A DNA stretch of 55,086 bases from Prevotella aurantiaca JCM 15754 (GTDB lineage Bacteria; Bacteroidota; Bacteroidia; Bacteroidales; Bacteroidaceae), in the NCBI RefSeq assembly GCF_000614025.1, contig NZ_BAKF01000018.1, positions 1-55,086 of the forward strand, read 5' to 3'. Of the stretch, positions 37,510-47,971 are shown piece after piece. A program made the translations under genes and the position numbers. Under the pieces are notes generated by a model, which was not told the DNA's origin, ran no database searches, and saw only the letters and a list, made by a program, of their open reading frames with translations. Within the stretch, counting starts at the first letter, position 1; each line of letters begins with the position of its first letter.

Positions 37510-38421
37510 TTAAAACAGCTTTTCAGGATAAACACCCTCAGCCACGAGTGTTTTAATGCGTTCTACTACCCCTTCTCTGTCGGCAGGATAGGTTACTCCA
37601 AACCATGTACTGGTGGTATCGAGCACTTCAACGGTAGCTGTTCCGTCGGTGATGAGCTTATTAACCATCAATGGAATGTAGTATTCTGATTTCTTATTCT
37701 CTATGTTCTTTGGGTCTGAAAGGAACTCACGGAAGTAAGCTTCGCTATATTCGAAGTAGTCAGGAGTGAATCCCCACACGTTCATAGAGGTTGGTGTGTT
37801 ATCCGAAACAGTTGTCCAGCTTCCATCTTCCTCCATATATTGCACCTTATTGTCATGGCGTTCAATCTTCGTACGCTCTACTACAGTAGTCAGATGTCCT
37901 TGTTCGTTGGTGCTACATAGACCGCGTGAAACGGTACCATTCTCACTAAGCGTGTTACCAACACGGAATCCTACCATGGCATACTTATTCTTTGAACCTT
38001 CTGGAAGGTCAGCAAGGAACTTTCCTATTACCATGAATGCATCTCGATTGTAGAAGTCGTCGCAGTTAATAACGCAGAAAGGCTCGTGCACAACATCCTT
38101 TGCCATGAGCACAGCATGGTTGGTTCCCCATGGTTTTTCCCTTCCTTCAGGAACCGAAAAGCCCTCTGGTAGAGCGTCAATGCTTTGGAATACTATCTCA
38201 GCAGGTATGTGTCCCTCGTATTTAGCGAGCACTTGCTGGCGGAATTGTTCCTCAAAATCTTTGCGAATGATAAAGACTATCTTTCCAAAACCAGCCTTAA
38301 TGGCATCGTAGATAGAATAATCCATAATGGTTTCGCCGTTCGGACCGAGCCCGTCTAACTGCTTTAGGCCACCATAACGGCTACCCATGCCAGCTGCAAG
38401 AAGTAATAATGTTGGTTTCAT
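37510..38421 (-). CDS. Sugar-phosphate nucleotidyltransferase family protein
   Basis: This 303-residue protein has a GT-A-like nucleotidyltransferase fold. The nucleotide-binding signature is LLAAGMGSRYGGLKQLDGLG, followed by GETIMDYSIYDA, the GTNHAVLMA segment, and the metal-binding VINCDDFYNRDAF. It is likely to make an NDP-sugar, but the sugar and base cannot be read from sequence. Related Bacteroidetes genes are often beside kinases that act on heptose or GlcNAc-like sugars; none lies here. Confidence 0.88.
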   Translation of the reverse strand: MKPTLLLLAAGMGSRYGGLKQLDGLGPNGETIMDYSIYDAIKAGFGKIVFIIRKDFEEQFRQQVLAKYEGHIPAEIVFQSIDALPEGFSVPEGREKPWGTNHAVLMAKDVVHEPFCVINCDDFYNRDAFMVIGKFLADLPEGSKNKYAMVGFRVGNTLSENGTVSRGLCSTNEQGHLTTVVERTKIERHDNKVQYMEEDGSWTTVSDNTPTSMNVWGFTPDYFEYSEAYFREFLSDPKNIENKKSEYYIPLMVNKLITDGTATVEVLDTTSTWFGVTYPADREGVVERIKTLVAEGVYPEKLF

Positions 38422-38741
38422 ATCTTAATATGTGCTTAATGATTTTTATTCTAAGTGATTTTCTTTAGGATTGCAAAGGTATAAAAAAATATTTGAGAAC
38501 CACATATAAATAAGGTGTAATATAAAATAATATTTTGCAAAATATAAGCCAATGGTGCCTCAACATTGGTATGAATAGTATGAAAAACTATGTTGAAAAT
38601 ATATTTTTCGTACCACAAAACTGCAGAATGGAATGTACAAAACAAGTCATCTGTCTACGAAAAGTTACGAAATTCAAAACTGTATATTATTGCATTATAT
38701 TGCAGAATATATGCAATGAGAAAACAATAGAGCCACTATCG
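38422..38741. other. Intergenic region upstream of repeat array 6
   Basis: This AT-rich gap lies between divergent genes. I see no clear coding frame. The array follows at 38742 and a further 290 bases to the next gene show no full-match promoter. Confidence 0.4.
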
Positions 38742-38862
38742 TTTTGCAAAAGCGGTTGTTTTGCACGACAAAAGTGCCTATATTGCAATGCAAAAGAGGC
38801 TCTTTTACAATGCAAAACTATGGGTATTATAACGCATTGATAATTAGGTTATTACACAATAG
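38742..38862 (+). repeat. 22-bp-period intergenic repeat array 6 with tail
   Basis: A 17-base unit (missing five core bases) at 38742 is followed by 22-base units at 38759, 38781 and 38803, the last ending CTATGGG. The tail reads TATTATAACGCATTGATAA, then TTAGGTTATTACACAATAG. Orientation is plus. It lies between the divergent nucleotidyltransferase and secreted-protein genes. Confidence 0.9.
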
Positions 38863-39156
38863 ATTTCGTTTAACAATCATACTGCATAATTATGAATATC
38901 CTTGTATATAATGAATAAAGCACATCAGCATTTCTATCGCAAAGAGAGAAGAGTGATAAGAAAATGAGAAAAGAAAGCTTATGCAGTGCGAAATGTGAAA
39001 AAGAGCAAAAAAATAAATAATTTACAACTTCTCTTTCGTAGTTTTAAAGATTATTCGTAATTTAGCACACGCTTATCATGAAATATGATGTCGAGAACCA
39101 AACATACTGATACAACATTTTAAACCAAATACTATTATTCATTACATTTTACATTT

Positions 39157-41268
39157 ATGAAACAAAACTATGCACGGTTAGCCCTCTTGGCAGCCTTAAC
39201 TATTGCAGCAACTGGAACTGTTTCTGCACAACTAAACAAAAGAACCGAAGTTCAAAACCTTACAAAGAGCGTTCAACCTCAGAAGTTTAATGCTCCAAAA
39301 GCAGGGTTTAGTTTTAATCAGAGTATCGCAAACGCACCTGCATTGTCTGCTGCAAAAGCGCCAAACCAGTACGGTGAGGAGCAGCAAGTAATGAAAGAAG
39401 ACTTCGCAAAGATGACTTCTGGAAGCGAAGCAAACCCAGATGTAGATGCAAATATCCTGAAAGACGAGTTCGAATACCCATGGATGAACACCAAAGACGA
39501 GCTTTTTAACAAACCAGGTTGGGGTTCTGGCAATGCTTTCCCAGCAGGTGGAATGGTTTATCTTGCCTCTGGCCCAGAAGACATGGCACACATTAACACT
39601 CCAATGCTTAATGTAAAAGCGAATGGCGGTATCGCTTGGATTCGCTTTAAGGCACGTGCTAAGAACGCGGGAGACAACCCACAAGTAATGGTTGAGGCCG
39701 CTGAAACATTCAACATGTCGCCAACTTGGTCTATGATGGGTAGTGCAGTGCTTCCTCCTCTAAGTACTGAATGGAAGGAATACTCTATGTTCTTCTATGG
39801 TGGTGGCGAATATACACTCTTCAATATCGTGTCTGTTATGGCACCTGTATATATCGACGACGTAGAAATATTTACTGTTAAGCAACACGTTGGCACTCCT
39901 CAAGTGCTCCGTCATACTAACTATGAGGGTACAAGCTTCGATGCAAACTGGACCGCAGTAGAGGGTGCCACAGGCTATAAGGTGAATGTTTTCACTCTCG
40001 ATAAGGAAGGAAAGGCTACTTATCTCTTCCAAGATAAGGCAGTAACTACCAACAAATTCCGTGTAACAGGCGCTGAGTCTGGAGAAACCTACTTCTATAA
40101 TGTAGCAGCAACCAAGGATAGTTACACTTCTATCCCTTCTGATAAGATTTTCGTTTTCGACCTTGTTGCTCCTGAAATGAAGGAAGTTACCAACTTGAAC
40201 AAAGACAAATACACTGCTGCTTGGAGCACTGTTCCAACTGCAGAACGCTACAACTACATTGCTTACTACGACCGTAAGGCTGACAAGGCAGGCGAATTTG
40301 TAGTTACAGAAGAGAACTTTACTGGTGTAAAAGACGCTCAAGGAAACCTCACAGGCTGGACAATGGAAGATCCTAACCCTGGTTCTTACAGCGAATACTA
40401 CCTCCCTGAGATGAAGCAAGCGGGCTGGAGAGGAACCAATTATGCGCCTTATACAGACTATATTTGCTTAGATGGCTGGCAGTATTACCACAATCACACT
40501 GACGCAGGTCTTATTTCGCCAGAGCTTGATATGTCTAAGGACGGCGGAAAGTTCACTGTTAATGTGAAACTTGCGGGTGCTTCAACAATCGGTGTTGATG
40601 AAAAAGGCAACGATTTCACAGCTTATACACAGGCTGCTTTCGCACTCTTCAACTTCAACGAAGCCACTGGCGACTACGAACAGGCTGAGCTTATCTATCC
40701 ACAAGGCTATCCAAAGGCTGTTAATGATAAGTGGCAGAACTTCACAATCAACTTCACGAAGGGTTCTAAGAAGTCTGTTATTGGTATCTACGCTGTTTAT
40801 GCTGACGAACACCTCTACCTCGACGACTTGAAGATTACACAGAAATACCAAGCTGGCGAAAGCTTGAACGACCCATTCTGCTACCGTAGATGGCTCCAAG
40901 ATCCAACAGCTGAAATCACTATTCCTTACTTTGTTGGTAAGTCAGAAGTAACTCATCGCGCTACAGCATACAAGGCTAACAGCGACAAAAACGTAAAGAA
41001 GCAATTCGCTGAAAGCAAGTATAGCGAAATGAAGAAGGTGGGTACACCTGATGGTATCAGCAATATCAGTCTTTCTAACGCACTTGTACAGCTTGATGGC
41101 AACGATGTTTGTGTAAACAACATCAATGGCGAAAGCGTTCGTATCTATACACTTGACGGCAAACTTGTATATAGTGTAGAAGGTGCAAAGAACTTCCGCG
41201 TTTCATTAGCTAAGCATGGTACTTACATCGTTAAGGTTGGTAAGAAGTCTGTTAAACTCGTTTTCTAA
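39157..41268 (+). CDS. T9SS-sorted surface protein with adhesin-like jelly-roll and Fn3 domains
   Basis: The 703-residue protein has a signal peptide (NYARLALLAALTIAATGTVSA). A first choice-of-anchor J/cleaved-adhesin-like domain (about residues 110-245) ends APVYIDDVEIF. A fibronectin type III-like segment follows (FDANWTAVEGATGYKVNVFT). A second adhesin-like domain contains GWTMEDPNPGSYSE and ends EHLYLDDLKITQ. The C-terminus (about 640-703) is a type A T9SS sorting domain: VRIYTLDGKLVYS, HGTYIVKVGKKSVKLVF. It is probably exported across the outer membrane and attached to the surface; its ligand is unknown. A strong terminator follows. Confidence 0.85.
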   Translation: MKQNYARLALLAALTIAATGTVSAQLNKRTEVQNLTKSVQPQKFNAPKAGFSFNQSIANAPALSAAKAPNQYGEEQQVMKEDFAKMTSGSEANPDVDANILKDEFEYPWMNTKDELFNKPGWGSGNAFPAGGMVYLASGPEDMAHINTPMLNVKANGGIAWIRFKARAKNAGDNPQVMVEAAETFNMSPTWSMMGSAVLPPLSTEWKEYSMFFYGGGEYTLFNIVSVMAPVYIDDVEIFTVKQHVGTPQVLRHTNYEGTSFDANWTAVEGATGYKVNVFTLDKEGKATYLFQDKAVTTNKFRVTGAESGETYFYNVAATKDSYTSIPSDKIFVFDLVAPEMKEVTNLNKDKYTAAWSTVPTAERYNYIAYYDRKADKAGEFVVTEENFTGVKDAQGNLTGWTMEDPNPGSYSEYYLPEMKQAGWRGTNYAPYTDYICLDGWQYYHNHTDAGLISPELDMSKDGGKFTVNVKLAGASTIGVDEKGNDFTAYTQAAFALFNFNEATGDYEQAELIYPQGYPKAVNDKWQNFTINFTKGSKKSVIGIYAVYADEHLYLDDLKITQKYQAGESLNDPFCYRRWLQDPTAEITIPYFVGKSEVTHRATAYKANSDKNVKKQFAESKYSEMKKVGTPDGISNISLSNALVQLDGNDVCVNNINGESVRIYTLDGKLVYSVEGAKNFRVSLAKHGTYIVKVGKKSVKLVF

Positions 41269-41288
41269 ACATTAGAACTTCATAAACA

Positions 41289-41322
41289 AATGGGCGCATC
41301 GTTTCTGGTGCGCCCATTTTTC
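41289..41322 (+). terminator. Terminator of the 703-aa surface protein gene
   Basis: ATGGGCGCA (41290-41298) pairs with TGCGCCCAT (41309-41317), and T follows to 41321. The stem is GC-rich and begins 22 bases after the stop codon. Confidence 0.9.
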
Positions 41323-41459
41323 GCTTATAGAACGAACTTCTAATAAAAGACTGGTATCATGTTATCAGGTGTTCGGTTTTCCTTTTCCCACACTATTTTG
41401 TCGTCCTCTCTACCCTATTATTTTGTAAAAATAAATACATCGAAAAACAGGAATAGTTG

Positions 41460-41620
41460 TTTCGCATTGCAAAAGCGGTTGTTTTGCGTTGCAATATAGG
41501 CACTTTTGCTGTGCAAAACAGGCTCTTTTAGAGCGCCAAACAATGGGTATTACAACACACTGAAAGTAAGATAGTTACACAAGAGCAATACTTCTGATTT
41601 TTCTTTACATATTTTTCGCC
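41460..41620 (+). repeat. 22-bp-period intergenic repeat array 7 with tail
   Basis: Units start at 41460, 41482, 41504 and 41526; the last ends in CAATGGG. The tail is diverged (TATTACAACACACTGAAAGT, then GATAGTTACACAAGAG, and TTTACATATTTTTC further out). Orientation is plus. It lies between convergent genes. The 150 bases after it show nothing recognisable. Confidence 0.88.
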
Positions 41621-41775
41621 TTCTATCAACCTATATACTCAGGTAGAATAGTAAATTTTAGAATAAAGCAAAGCGTACTAAAGCTAAAAGGAAACAAAAT
41701 GTTGGCGAGCCAAAAACGATAGCAAAGAAAAAAGAAAAAAGCGTTTTCGCGAAAGTAAAACGATAATGGAGTAAA

Positions 41776-41813
41776 AACGAAACAGCCACAAGGACGATTA
41801 CCTTGTGGCTGTT
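41776..41813 (-). terminator. Terminator of the M20 dipeptidase
   Basis: AACAGCCACAAGG (41781-41793) and CCTTGTGGCTGTT (41801-41813) form a 13-bp stem. On the minus strand it is followed by TTCGTTTTT. Confidence 0.85.
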
Positions 41814-41863
41814 TGCTGTTTCAATTGTGTACTGTTGATGCTGTCAAACGGCAGCAACGAGGT

Positions 41864-43225
41864 TTAAAGCTTGTCGTATTCCAAGTGGAAATTGATAACT
41901 GCTTCGATGGCTTGCCAGTACATATCGAGTTGAATATTCTCGTTTGGAGAGTGTATAAGGTTCGATTCTAAGCCGAAACCCATAAGCACTGTCTTCACGC
42001 CGAGTATCTCTTCGAACGCTGCAATAATAGGTATGCTACCGCCACGACGTGCTGCAATAGGGCGCTTACCGAATGCTTTTTCGAATCCTCTCTCCGCTGC
42101 TTTGTATGCAGGGAGGTCGATTGGGCACACATAACCCTGCCCGCCGTGTAGCGATTCAATATTTACCTTTACGGTTTTTGGTGCTACTCGCTTGAAGTAA
42201 TCGACTACCATCTGACCTATTTTCTTATGATCTTGGTGTGGAACGAGGCGACATGAGAGCTTCGCATAAGCCTTTGAAGGTATCACTGTCTTAGCTCCTT
42301 CACCCTGATAGCCGCCCCAGATGCCGCAAACATCGAAGCTTGGGCGGAACCCTGTATGCTCTATTGTGCTGTAACCCTTCTCTCCAAAGAGCTCTTCAAC
42401 GTCGAGTGACTGCTTGTAAGCCTCCTCATCGAAAGGTATTTGAGCCACCATGGCACGCTCTTCTTGCGATACTTCCTCTACATCATCGTAGAAACCAGGG
42501 AACTGAATCTTGCCATCCTTGTCTGTAACATCGGTTATCATCTTGCAAAGAACGTTGATTGGGTTTGCCACCGCACCACCGAAGTGTCCTGAATGTAGGT
42601 CGTGGTTAGGGCCAATAACCTCAATTTGCCAGTAAGCAAGACCACGAAGACCAACTGTTAGCGAAGGAATGTCCTTGGCAATCATACTGGTATCTGACAC
42701 AAGAATAACGTCGCTCTTCAACAATTCCTTGTGTTTCTCGCAGAAAGCGCCTAAGCTTGGCGAGCCAATTTCCTCTTCTCCTTCGAGTATAAACTTTATA
42801 TTGTGCTTTAATAAGTTGTTCTTTACAATGTATTCGAAGGCCTTTGCCTGAATGAAAGACTGTCCCTTATCGTCATCAGCACCGCGTGCCCAAAGGCGAC
42901 CGTCCTTAACTACTGGTTCGAAAGGTTCGGTTTTCCAAAGTTCGAAAGGCTCTGCTGGCATCACATCGTAGTGTCCGTAGATAAGCACTGTCTTTGCATT
43001 AGGGTCTACTATCTTCTCTCCGTACACCACAGGGTTACCGTCTGTAGGCATAACTTCAGCCTTATCGACACCCGACATAAGCAGCAATTCCTTCCAACGC
43101 TCGGCACAACGTATCATATCTGCGCCATGCTTTTCGGGCTGAGCGCTCACACTTGGTATGCGAATAAGACTGAACAACTCTTCAAGTATTCGGTCTTGAT
43201 TTTCCTTAATATACTCTTTAATCAT
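41864..43225 (-). CDS. M20 family metallodipeptidase
   Basis: The 453-residue zinc peptidase is of the M20 (PepV/carnosinase-like) type. Metal-site motifs are GHYDVMPAEP (His and Asp), ARGADDDKGQ (bridging Asp), LEGEEEIGSP (Glu-Glu, base and ligand), and VSDTSM; the dimerisation domain includes HDLHSGHFGG. The final ligand His is in NLIHSPNENI. There is no signal peptide, so it is probably cytoplasmic, working on dipeptides imported after extracellular proteolysis. That fits an asaccharolytic, protein-degrading lifestyle; this link is inferred. Confidence 0.94.
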   Translation of the reverse strand: MIKEYIKENQDRILEELFSLIRIPSVSAQPEKHGADMIRCAERWKELLLMSGVDKAEVMPTDGNPVVYGEKIVDPNAKTVLIYGHYDVMPAEPFELWKTEPFEPVVKDGRLWARGADDDKGQSFIQAKAFEYIVKNNLLKHNIKFILEGEEEIGSPSLGAFCEKHKELLKSDVILVSDTSMIAKDIPSLTVGLRGLAYWQIEVIGPNHDLHSGHFGGAVANPINVLCKMITDVTDKDGKIQFPGFYDDVEEVSQEERAMVAQIPFDEEAYKQSLDVEELFGEKGYSTIEHTGFRPSFDVCGIWGGYQGEGAKTVIPSKAYAKLSCRLVPHQDHKKIGQMVVDYFKRVAPKTVKVNIESLHGGQGYVCPIDLPAYKAAERGFEKAFGKRPIAARRGGSIPIIAAFEEILGVKTVLMGFGLESNLIHSPNENIQLDMYWQAIEAVINFHLEYDKL

Positions 43226-43404
43226 ACTTATTTGGTTTAAAGGTTAAATGTTTATTGCTGCAAACTTACATATTTTTAATGTGATTAGCGAAAGAAAAAT
43301 GCTAAATGTTATTTAACGCAAGGTTTAATCAGTCTTAAATTATGGGCCTCTGACTTTGCTTTTTACACACTTTCCATTTCCGTTATCCTTCGTTTTGAAA
43401 AACA

Positions 43405-43445
43405 AAAGAGGACTTCTCATGGGCATATATGCACAGAGAAGTCCT
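43405..43445 (-). terminator. Terminator of the 1476-aa surface protein gene
   Basis: AGGACTTCTC (43409-43418) and GAGAAGTCCT (43436-43445) form a 10-bp stem. On the minus strand it is followed by CTTTTGTTTTTC. It begins about 29 bases past the stop codon. Confidence 0.85.
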
Positions 43446-43473
43446 TATCTTTAAACCGAATTGAAAGGTTATA

Positions 43474-46400
43474 CTAACGCACCACTATTGTTTTACCATT
43501 GATAATGTACGTCCCTTTAGGCAGCGAAGTAAGTTTGTGCAAGCCTTTATACACCAGTTTACCATCTATGGTGTAAACGTTGAAAGGCTGTTCAGCATTA
43601 CCAACTAACGTTCTAATGTCGGTTGTAACGGTTATACTAAGTGGTTCCGACTCGGCTCCGTCAGGGTAAACAGCCGTTACTTTATAGCTATTTGCGCTTC
43701 CAGGAGTGAGGTTTTCATCAATGAAAGAAGTTTGAATTGTACGTGCAAGCAGTGTATCGCCACGATAAATATTGTACGATGCAGGTCCGTTGCTGGCTTC
43801 AAAAGTAATGTCGTCCACCATGAAAACAAATACTTGCTTCGCTGGCGTAGTATGTCTTATGGCAAAATAGCGTGTGCCTGCTGGCAGCTTCACACTGATT
43901 TCCTTCCATGTTCCAGTTGCTTGTTCATAGGAATCCAACTTCTTAAAACTTGCAGGTTGGTTATCGGTAGACGATGTTAGCACCTCGAAGGTTTCCGTTG
44001 TATTCTTGTTTCCTTGAACATTATTCACCCAGAAGCTTATCGTTTGTTCCTTTCCTGTAAGCAATTGGCTTATCAACCAGTTGTCGGCAGCGACCATATT
44101 GCCCTTCGAATCCAGCTGATACAGCGCCACAGCAGCCTTTTCTCCAGAGTGAGGAGCAAGCTCTCGGTTTCCATTAAAGTAGTCGTTAGGCTTCCAATTC
44201 ATAAAAGCGAACTGCTCACCTTGGTGCGGATACTTCACTTGAACGCTTACTTGCATGGCAAAACCCTTATCGGCGTCGTACGTAGACCACTTTCCGAAGT
44301 CGGTTCCCCAAGCCTCATAGCCTTCAAAATTATCTGTTATAAGTTCTGGAACCGTCTCTGGTTGTTTCCAAGAAAGTTCTATACAGCCTGGTTTATCTGT
44401 ATTACTGGTGAGATTTGTTGGCGGTAATACATTGGCATTCTCCAACAATATGTTTGCCAAAGCAATGTTATTGTCGGTCTGTAAGTCGTTATTAACAGTC
44501 AGTTCGGCCTTAATAGCATGGCGGTCTGATGGGTCCAAAATAGTTGTTGTGTAGCTAATAGGAACCACAACCTCTTGTAACATGGCCAGACTCTGTTTGA
44601 TATTGGATTGATAAATCACCTTATCGTTCATCGAAACCTTTAAGGCAGCATTCTCAATCTTATCAATTCCTAAGTTACTCACCTTTATTTTAAGGTTTAC
44701 TTCTTGTCCTTTCTTCACACGTTCGGGGGCAGATAGTTCGATAGCAGCGTCGCATTGCAATGGATCGGCAATACTAATATTGTCTAAATAGACCACATCT
44801 GAAGACGCACCATCGGCATAAGCCTTTATTATCATAAGTGCATAGTCTTGCGTTACAAGCACTTCAGGCAGTTCAATCATCTTGTCTACCCACTTACCTA
44901 TGGTTGTTTCGTTGGCAAAATCATGTATCCATACAGGGTTGGTTAGTGTTCCGTCCTTTTGTTTAAAGGTGATTTCTAACCTTACTGGAGTCTTGTTTGT
45001 TGCCTTATAACTGAACGATAGCTTTGGCTTAACAGCCCCTCTCATATCAATTTTACCCGATGTTATAGTAGAAGACCCTTCGGCACGTGGTTTGAAAGAG
45101 AGAGAACCGCCATCGTTATCCGCTGCATCTGCATTGGTAACACGCCACAGCACCTTATCGTTAGAACTATTGATGTAGAACAGTTGGTCCTCGAGTGTTG
45201 CGCCCTTAAAGCTATTATGATACGGCAAAGCATAAGGAGCGCCGAGAATAGTGCTTATTGTTGCAAAGTCACTGCTTTGTCCTTCGTAGTTAGCAGCTAT
45301 TGCCCAGTAGCGATAACGTTGCGGTCCTTCCATCGTATTTAGCCCTTTTATAGTGTATTCGGTCTGTCCGTCCTCTACAGTAGTAACCTGATCGCCAAGC
45401 TCTCCACCCTCAACGTCGAAGATATCGTAGCTAACTTTGGCTGCTTCAACGACTCCGCCGTGTACACCTTTGGCTGGTTCCCAAGTCAGTTTTACCGATG
45501 TTACTTGGTCAATGGCCTTCGCTACGGGTTCAGCAGGAGTATCTTTACCAATAAAGGCTCTGCAAATTGCCTTAGGTCCGTTGCCATTTTCGTTAAAGGC
45601 AACGACTATATAGTTGTTTATTCCACGCGATGGTTTTTCGTCGATGAACTTAATTTCAGCACCAGGAGTAGGTTTAACAATGGTCTTTAATACTTGTCCA
45701 CCATTGCGAACCTCTATTTTTTCTATTTTGTTTAAAGTCTTTCCTTCAACCGTTTTCGCTGGAGCCATAAAGCTAACCACCGACTTCAACGCACCAGTAG
45801 GGTTGGCTACGACACTTAAATTGTCCACTGTTGCAGGCGCATTGTTTGCCGAAACAGGTTCAATACTGATTCCGCCCAAGTAGATAAAATATCTTTTTGC
45901 TTCAGAAATAGCATGGAATCCGATGTAATAATCGCCATCGGCTGTTGGTGTTATCTGTCCTCCGTATTCCTGATAGTTAGGATTTGTGATTTCGGTAGTA
46001 GGCACAACGTCGATTGTCATAGCCTCAGCTGTTGCAGCATTGCCCATCTTTACTTCGAGCTTTTCCTTATATTGAGCTTCTGCGTTGCATGCTAAGAAAC
46101 TGACATTGTAGGTCTTTCCAGCTTCCAACTTAACGGGAGGACTCATCAACCAGTCGTCTCCTGCATTGTTACGGCTATACGAATAGCGGAAAGCCTTGCC
46201 TTTTTCGTTATCGTCTACCCACTTCCATGTGAAGCCATCGTTATTGTTATCGACGATTGTATAGATGTAAGCGTCGCTCTTATTCTTGAAATCGTCGAAG
46301 AATGGTACGCTAAATACGTCGCCCGTTACTTGGTATTCGCTTCTCGCAACCTGACTATGCTGGGTTGTATTGATGACTCTTACACCATAAGCATAGCTGG

Positions 46401-47904
46401 TTCGTGTGCTTTTAGGTAGGGTTTCGCTAAAGGTTGTAGCTGTTAAGCCTGACGCAACCTTTACGGTATCGGTGCTTCCGAAGCGATAAACGTCGTAAGA
46501 AAGCTGCCCAATGTAAGCTTGATGAAGTCCTTTCGTGGGCGCTTGCCACGCTACTGTAGCCTTACGGCTGTTGTCTATCTTTAAATCAATACGACTTACA
46601 GGTAGCGGAACATCGTATCCTACATATCGATTGAGCTTGGCTTTCGGACTCTTACCATAGCTATTAGACGTGGTTACAATGAAATGGTTCATGCCTTCGG
46701 GTACTTGTATGGCGGCTTGGACGGTTTCTCCAGGTGCGACAGTACCAGAAGCGACTTGCTTATTGTCGGCTGTTACGATATAAGACAATGTGGTTCCGCT
46801 CGCAAGTGCTGTTCCATCGAATTGTGTTTCAGGCGCTTTGAACGAGATAGTGCCCGATGTAGACGCATCGGTGAATTGAGCTTGCACGTCGGTTGCAGTA
46901 TTTGGAGCCGCTGCTGCAGCCTTTGGCATTGGGATAACCATACCTACTACCGTTGCATTTTCCATTGAACAAATGGTTTTTACATGTCCGTCTGTCAGGT
47001 CAACGGTGTACAATATACATTCGCCATTGGCTTTCTTGGCTGCCCAATAGAACTCGTTGGTGTTGGGATCTATCTCTCCGCTCTGGTAGAAATGGTTGCC
47101 GCCTTTATCTTTTACGGCTACTCCTGTGTTGCCTTTCAATGTTTCTTTACCTGTAGTACGGTCTATTTGGTAAAGGTTTCCATCGTCGGCAACACCATAA
47201 GCGCGCCCATCGTTGGTGATGCCTAAGGCGAGATAGTTGTGTTCGGCCTTCGAAATGGTTGTACGTGTTAGTGTCTTATAGTCGATAACACCCCACTCTA
47301 ACGACTTCAAGTCCGACGAATAGAACTGACCAAACACCTCGCCTGTCTTCGGGTCGGTGGCTGTTTCAGTGGCTATAACGCTCCAGTTATTTACTTGAAC
47401 GGGCTGACTTACCATTGCCCAAGTGTCGGTATTGAAGGCATAATGGAATACACCTATCACACCATAAACCGCATAAGTATCGTCGAAATAGATGCCATGT
47501 AGCTCGTCATCTATCAGTCCGCAGCCACCATTAAAGATACCTTTCTTATATATAGCAAGTTCGGTGAAGTTCACAAACGGCATCGGATTAAACGAGTAAA
47601 TACCCAAAAGGTGGTCTGTTATCACGTTTCCCCAGATGCTTTGCTTCGGGTTTACAGCCAGTTTATAGGTAGTTTGTTTCGGACTTGTTACCATTTTGGT
47701 GTTGCTTTCTGTGCTCGGCATCTTGGCCTTAAGCATTGGAAAGCGCTTGGTTACCTCCATTTCAGAGGCGTTAGGTAACTTAGGTGAATGGATTGTTTTA
47801 GGACTAATCCGTAGCATTTGGTGCGTTTCTGTTTGCGCCAATGCAGGCGGCAAGGCAATGAAAGACAGCATGCCACCTAATAAAAGAGTTAGTTTTGTTT
47901 TCAT
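43474..47904 (-). CDS. Large T9SS-sorted multidomain surface protein (Fn3 and adhesin-like)
   Basis: The 1476-residue protein starts with a signal peptide (TLLLGGMLSFIALPPALA). A beta-propeller-like N-terminal region (about 85-330) carries repeated segments such as GVIGVFHYAFNTDTWAMV and YALGITNDGRAYGVADDG-type turns. Then come fibronectin type III-like modules (TVAWQAPTKGLHQAYIGQLS, VKLTWEPAKGVHGGVVEA) alternating with three adhesin-like jelly rolls (WKWVDDNEKGKAF, LWRVTNADAADNDGGSLSF, and FGKWSTYDADKGFAM). The C-terminus NVYTIDGKLVYKGLHKLTSL is a T9SS type A sorting domain. It resembles haemagglutinin/adhesin regions of oral Bacteroidetes, but no protease domain is present. Adhesion is inferred. 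The first-stop frame is unbroken. Confidence 0.85.
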   Translation of the reverse strand: MKTKLTLLLGGMLSFIALPPALAQTETHQMLRISPKTIHSPKLPNASEMEVTKRFPMLKAKMPSTESNTKMVTSPKQTTYKLAVNPKQSIWGNVITDHLLGIYSFNPMPFVNFTELAIYKKGIFNGGCGLIDDELHGIYFDDTYAVYGVIGVFHYAFNTDTWAMVSQPVQVNNWSVIATETATDPKTGEVFGQFYSSDLKSLEWGVIDYKTLTRTTISKAEHNYLALGITNDGRAYGVADDGNLYQIDRTTGKETLKGNTGVAVKDKGGNHFYQSGEIDPNTNEFYWAAKKANGECILYTVDLTDGHVKTICSMENATVVGMVIPMPKAAAAAPNTATDVQAQFTDASTSGTISFKAPETQFDGTALASGTTLSYIVTADNKQVASGTVAPGETVQAAIQVPEGMNHFIVTTSNSYGKSPKAKLNRYVGYDVPLPVSRIDLKIDNSRKATVAWQAPTKGLHQAYIGQLSYDVYRFGSTDTVKVASGLTATTFSETLPKSTRTSYAYGVRVINTTQHSQVARSEYQVTGDVFSVPFFDDFKNKSDAYIYTIVDNNNDGFTWKWVDDNEKGKAFRYSYSRNNAGDDWLMSPPVKLEAGKTYNVSFLACNAEAQYKEKLEVKMGNAATAEAMTIDVVPTTEITNPNYQEYGGQITPTADGDYYIGFHAISEAKRYFIYLGGISIEPVSANNAPATVDNLSVVANPTGALKSVVSFMAPAKTVEGKTLNKIEKIEVRNGGQVLKTIVKPTPGAEIKFIDEKPSRGINNYIVVAFNENGNGPKAICRAFIGKDTPAEPVAKAIDQVTSVKLTWEPAKGVHGGVVEAAKVSYDIFDVEGGELGDQVTTVEDGQTEYTIKGLNTMEGPQRYRYWAIAANYEGQSSDFATISTILGAPYALPYHNSFKGATLEDQLFYINSSNDKVLWRVTNADAADNDGGSLSFKPRAEGSSTITSGKIDMRGAVKPKLSFSYKATNKTPVRLEITFKQKDGTLTNPVWIHDFANETTIGKWVDKMIELPEVLVTQDYALMIIKAYADGASSDVVYLDNISIADPLQCDAAIELSAPERVKKGQEVNLKIKVSNLGIDKIENAALKVSMNDKVIYQSNIKQSLAMLQEVVVPISYTTTILDPSDRHAIKAELTVNNDLQTDNNIALANILLENANVLPPTNLTSNTDKPGCIELSWKQPETVPELITDNFEGYEAWGTDFGKWSTYDADKGFAMQVSVQVKYPHQGEQFAFMNWKPNDYFNGNRELAPHSGEKAAVALYQLDSKGNMVAADNWLISQLLTGKEQTISFWVNNVQGNKNTTETFEVLTSSTDNQPASFKKLDSYEQATGTWKEISVKLPAGTRYFAIRHTTPAKQVFVFMVDDITFEASNGPASYNIYRGDTLLARTIQTSFIDENLTPGSANSYKVTAVYPDGAESEPLSITVTTDIRTLVGNAEQPFNVYTIDGKLVYKGLHKLTSLPKGTYIINGKTIVVR

Positions 47905-47971
47905 ACGATTTGATTCTATGTAATGATTGGTTAGTTATTGTATGTCAGCATAGGTTGTAAGACCTAACGAT

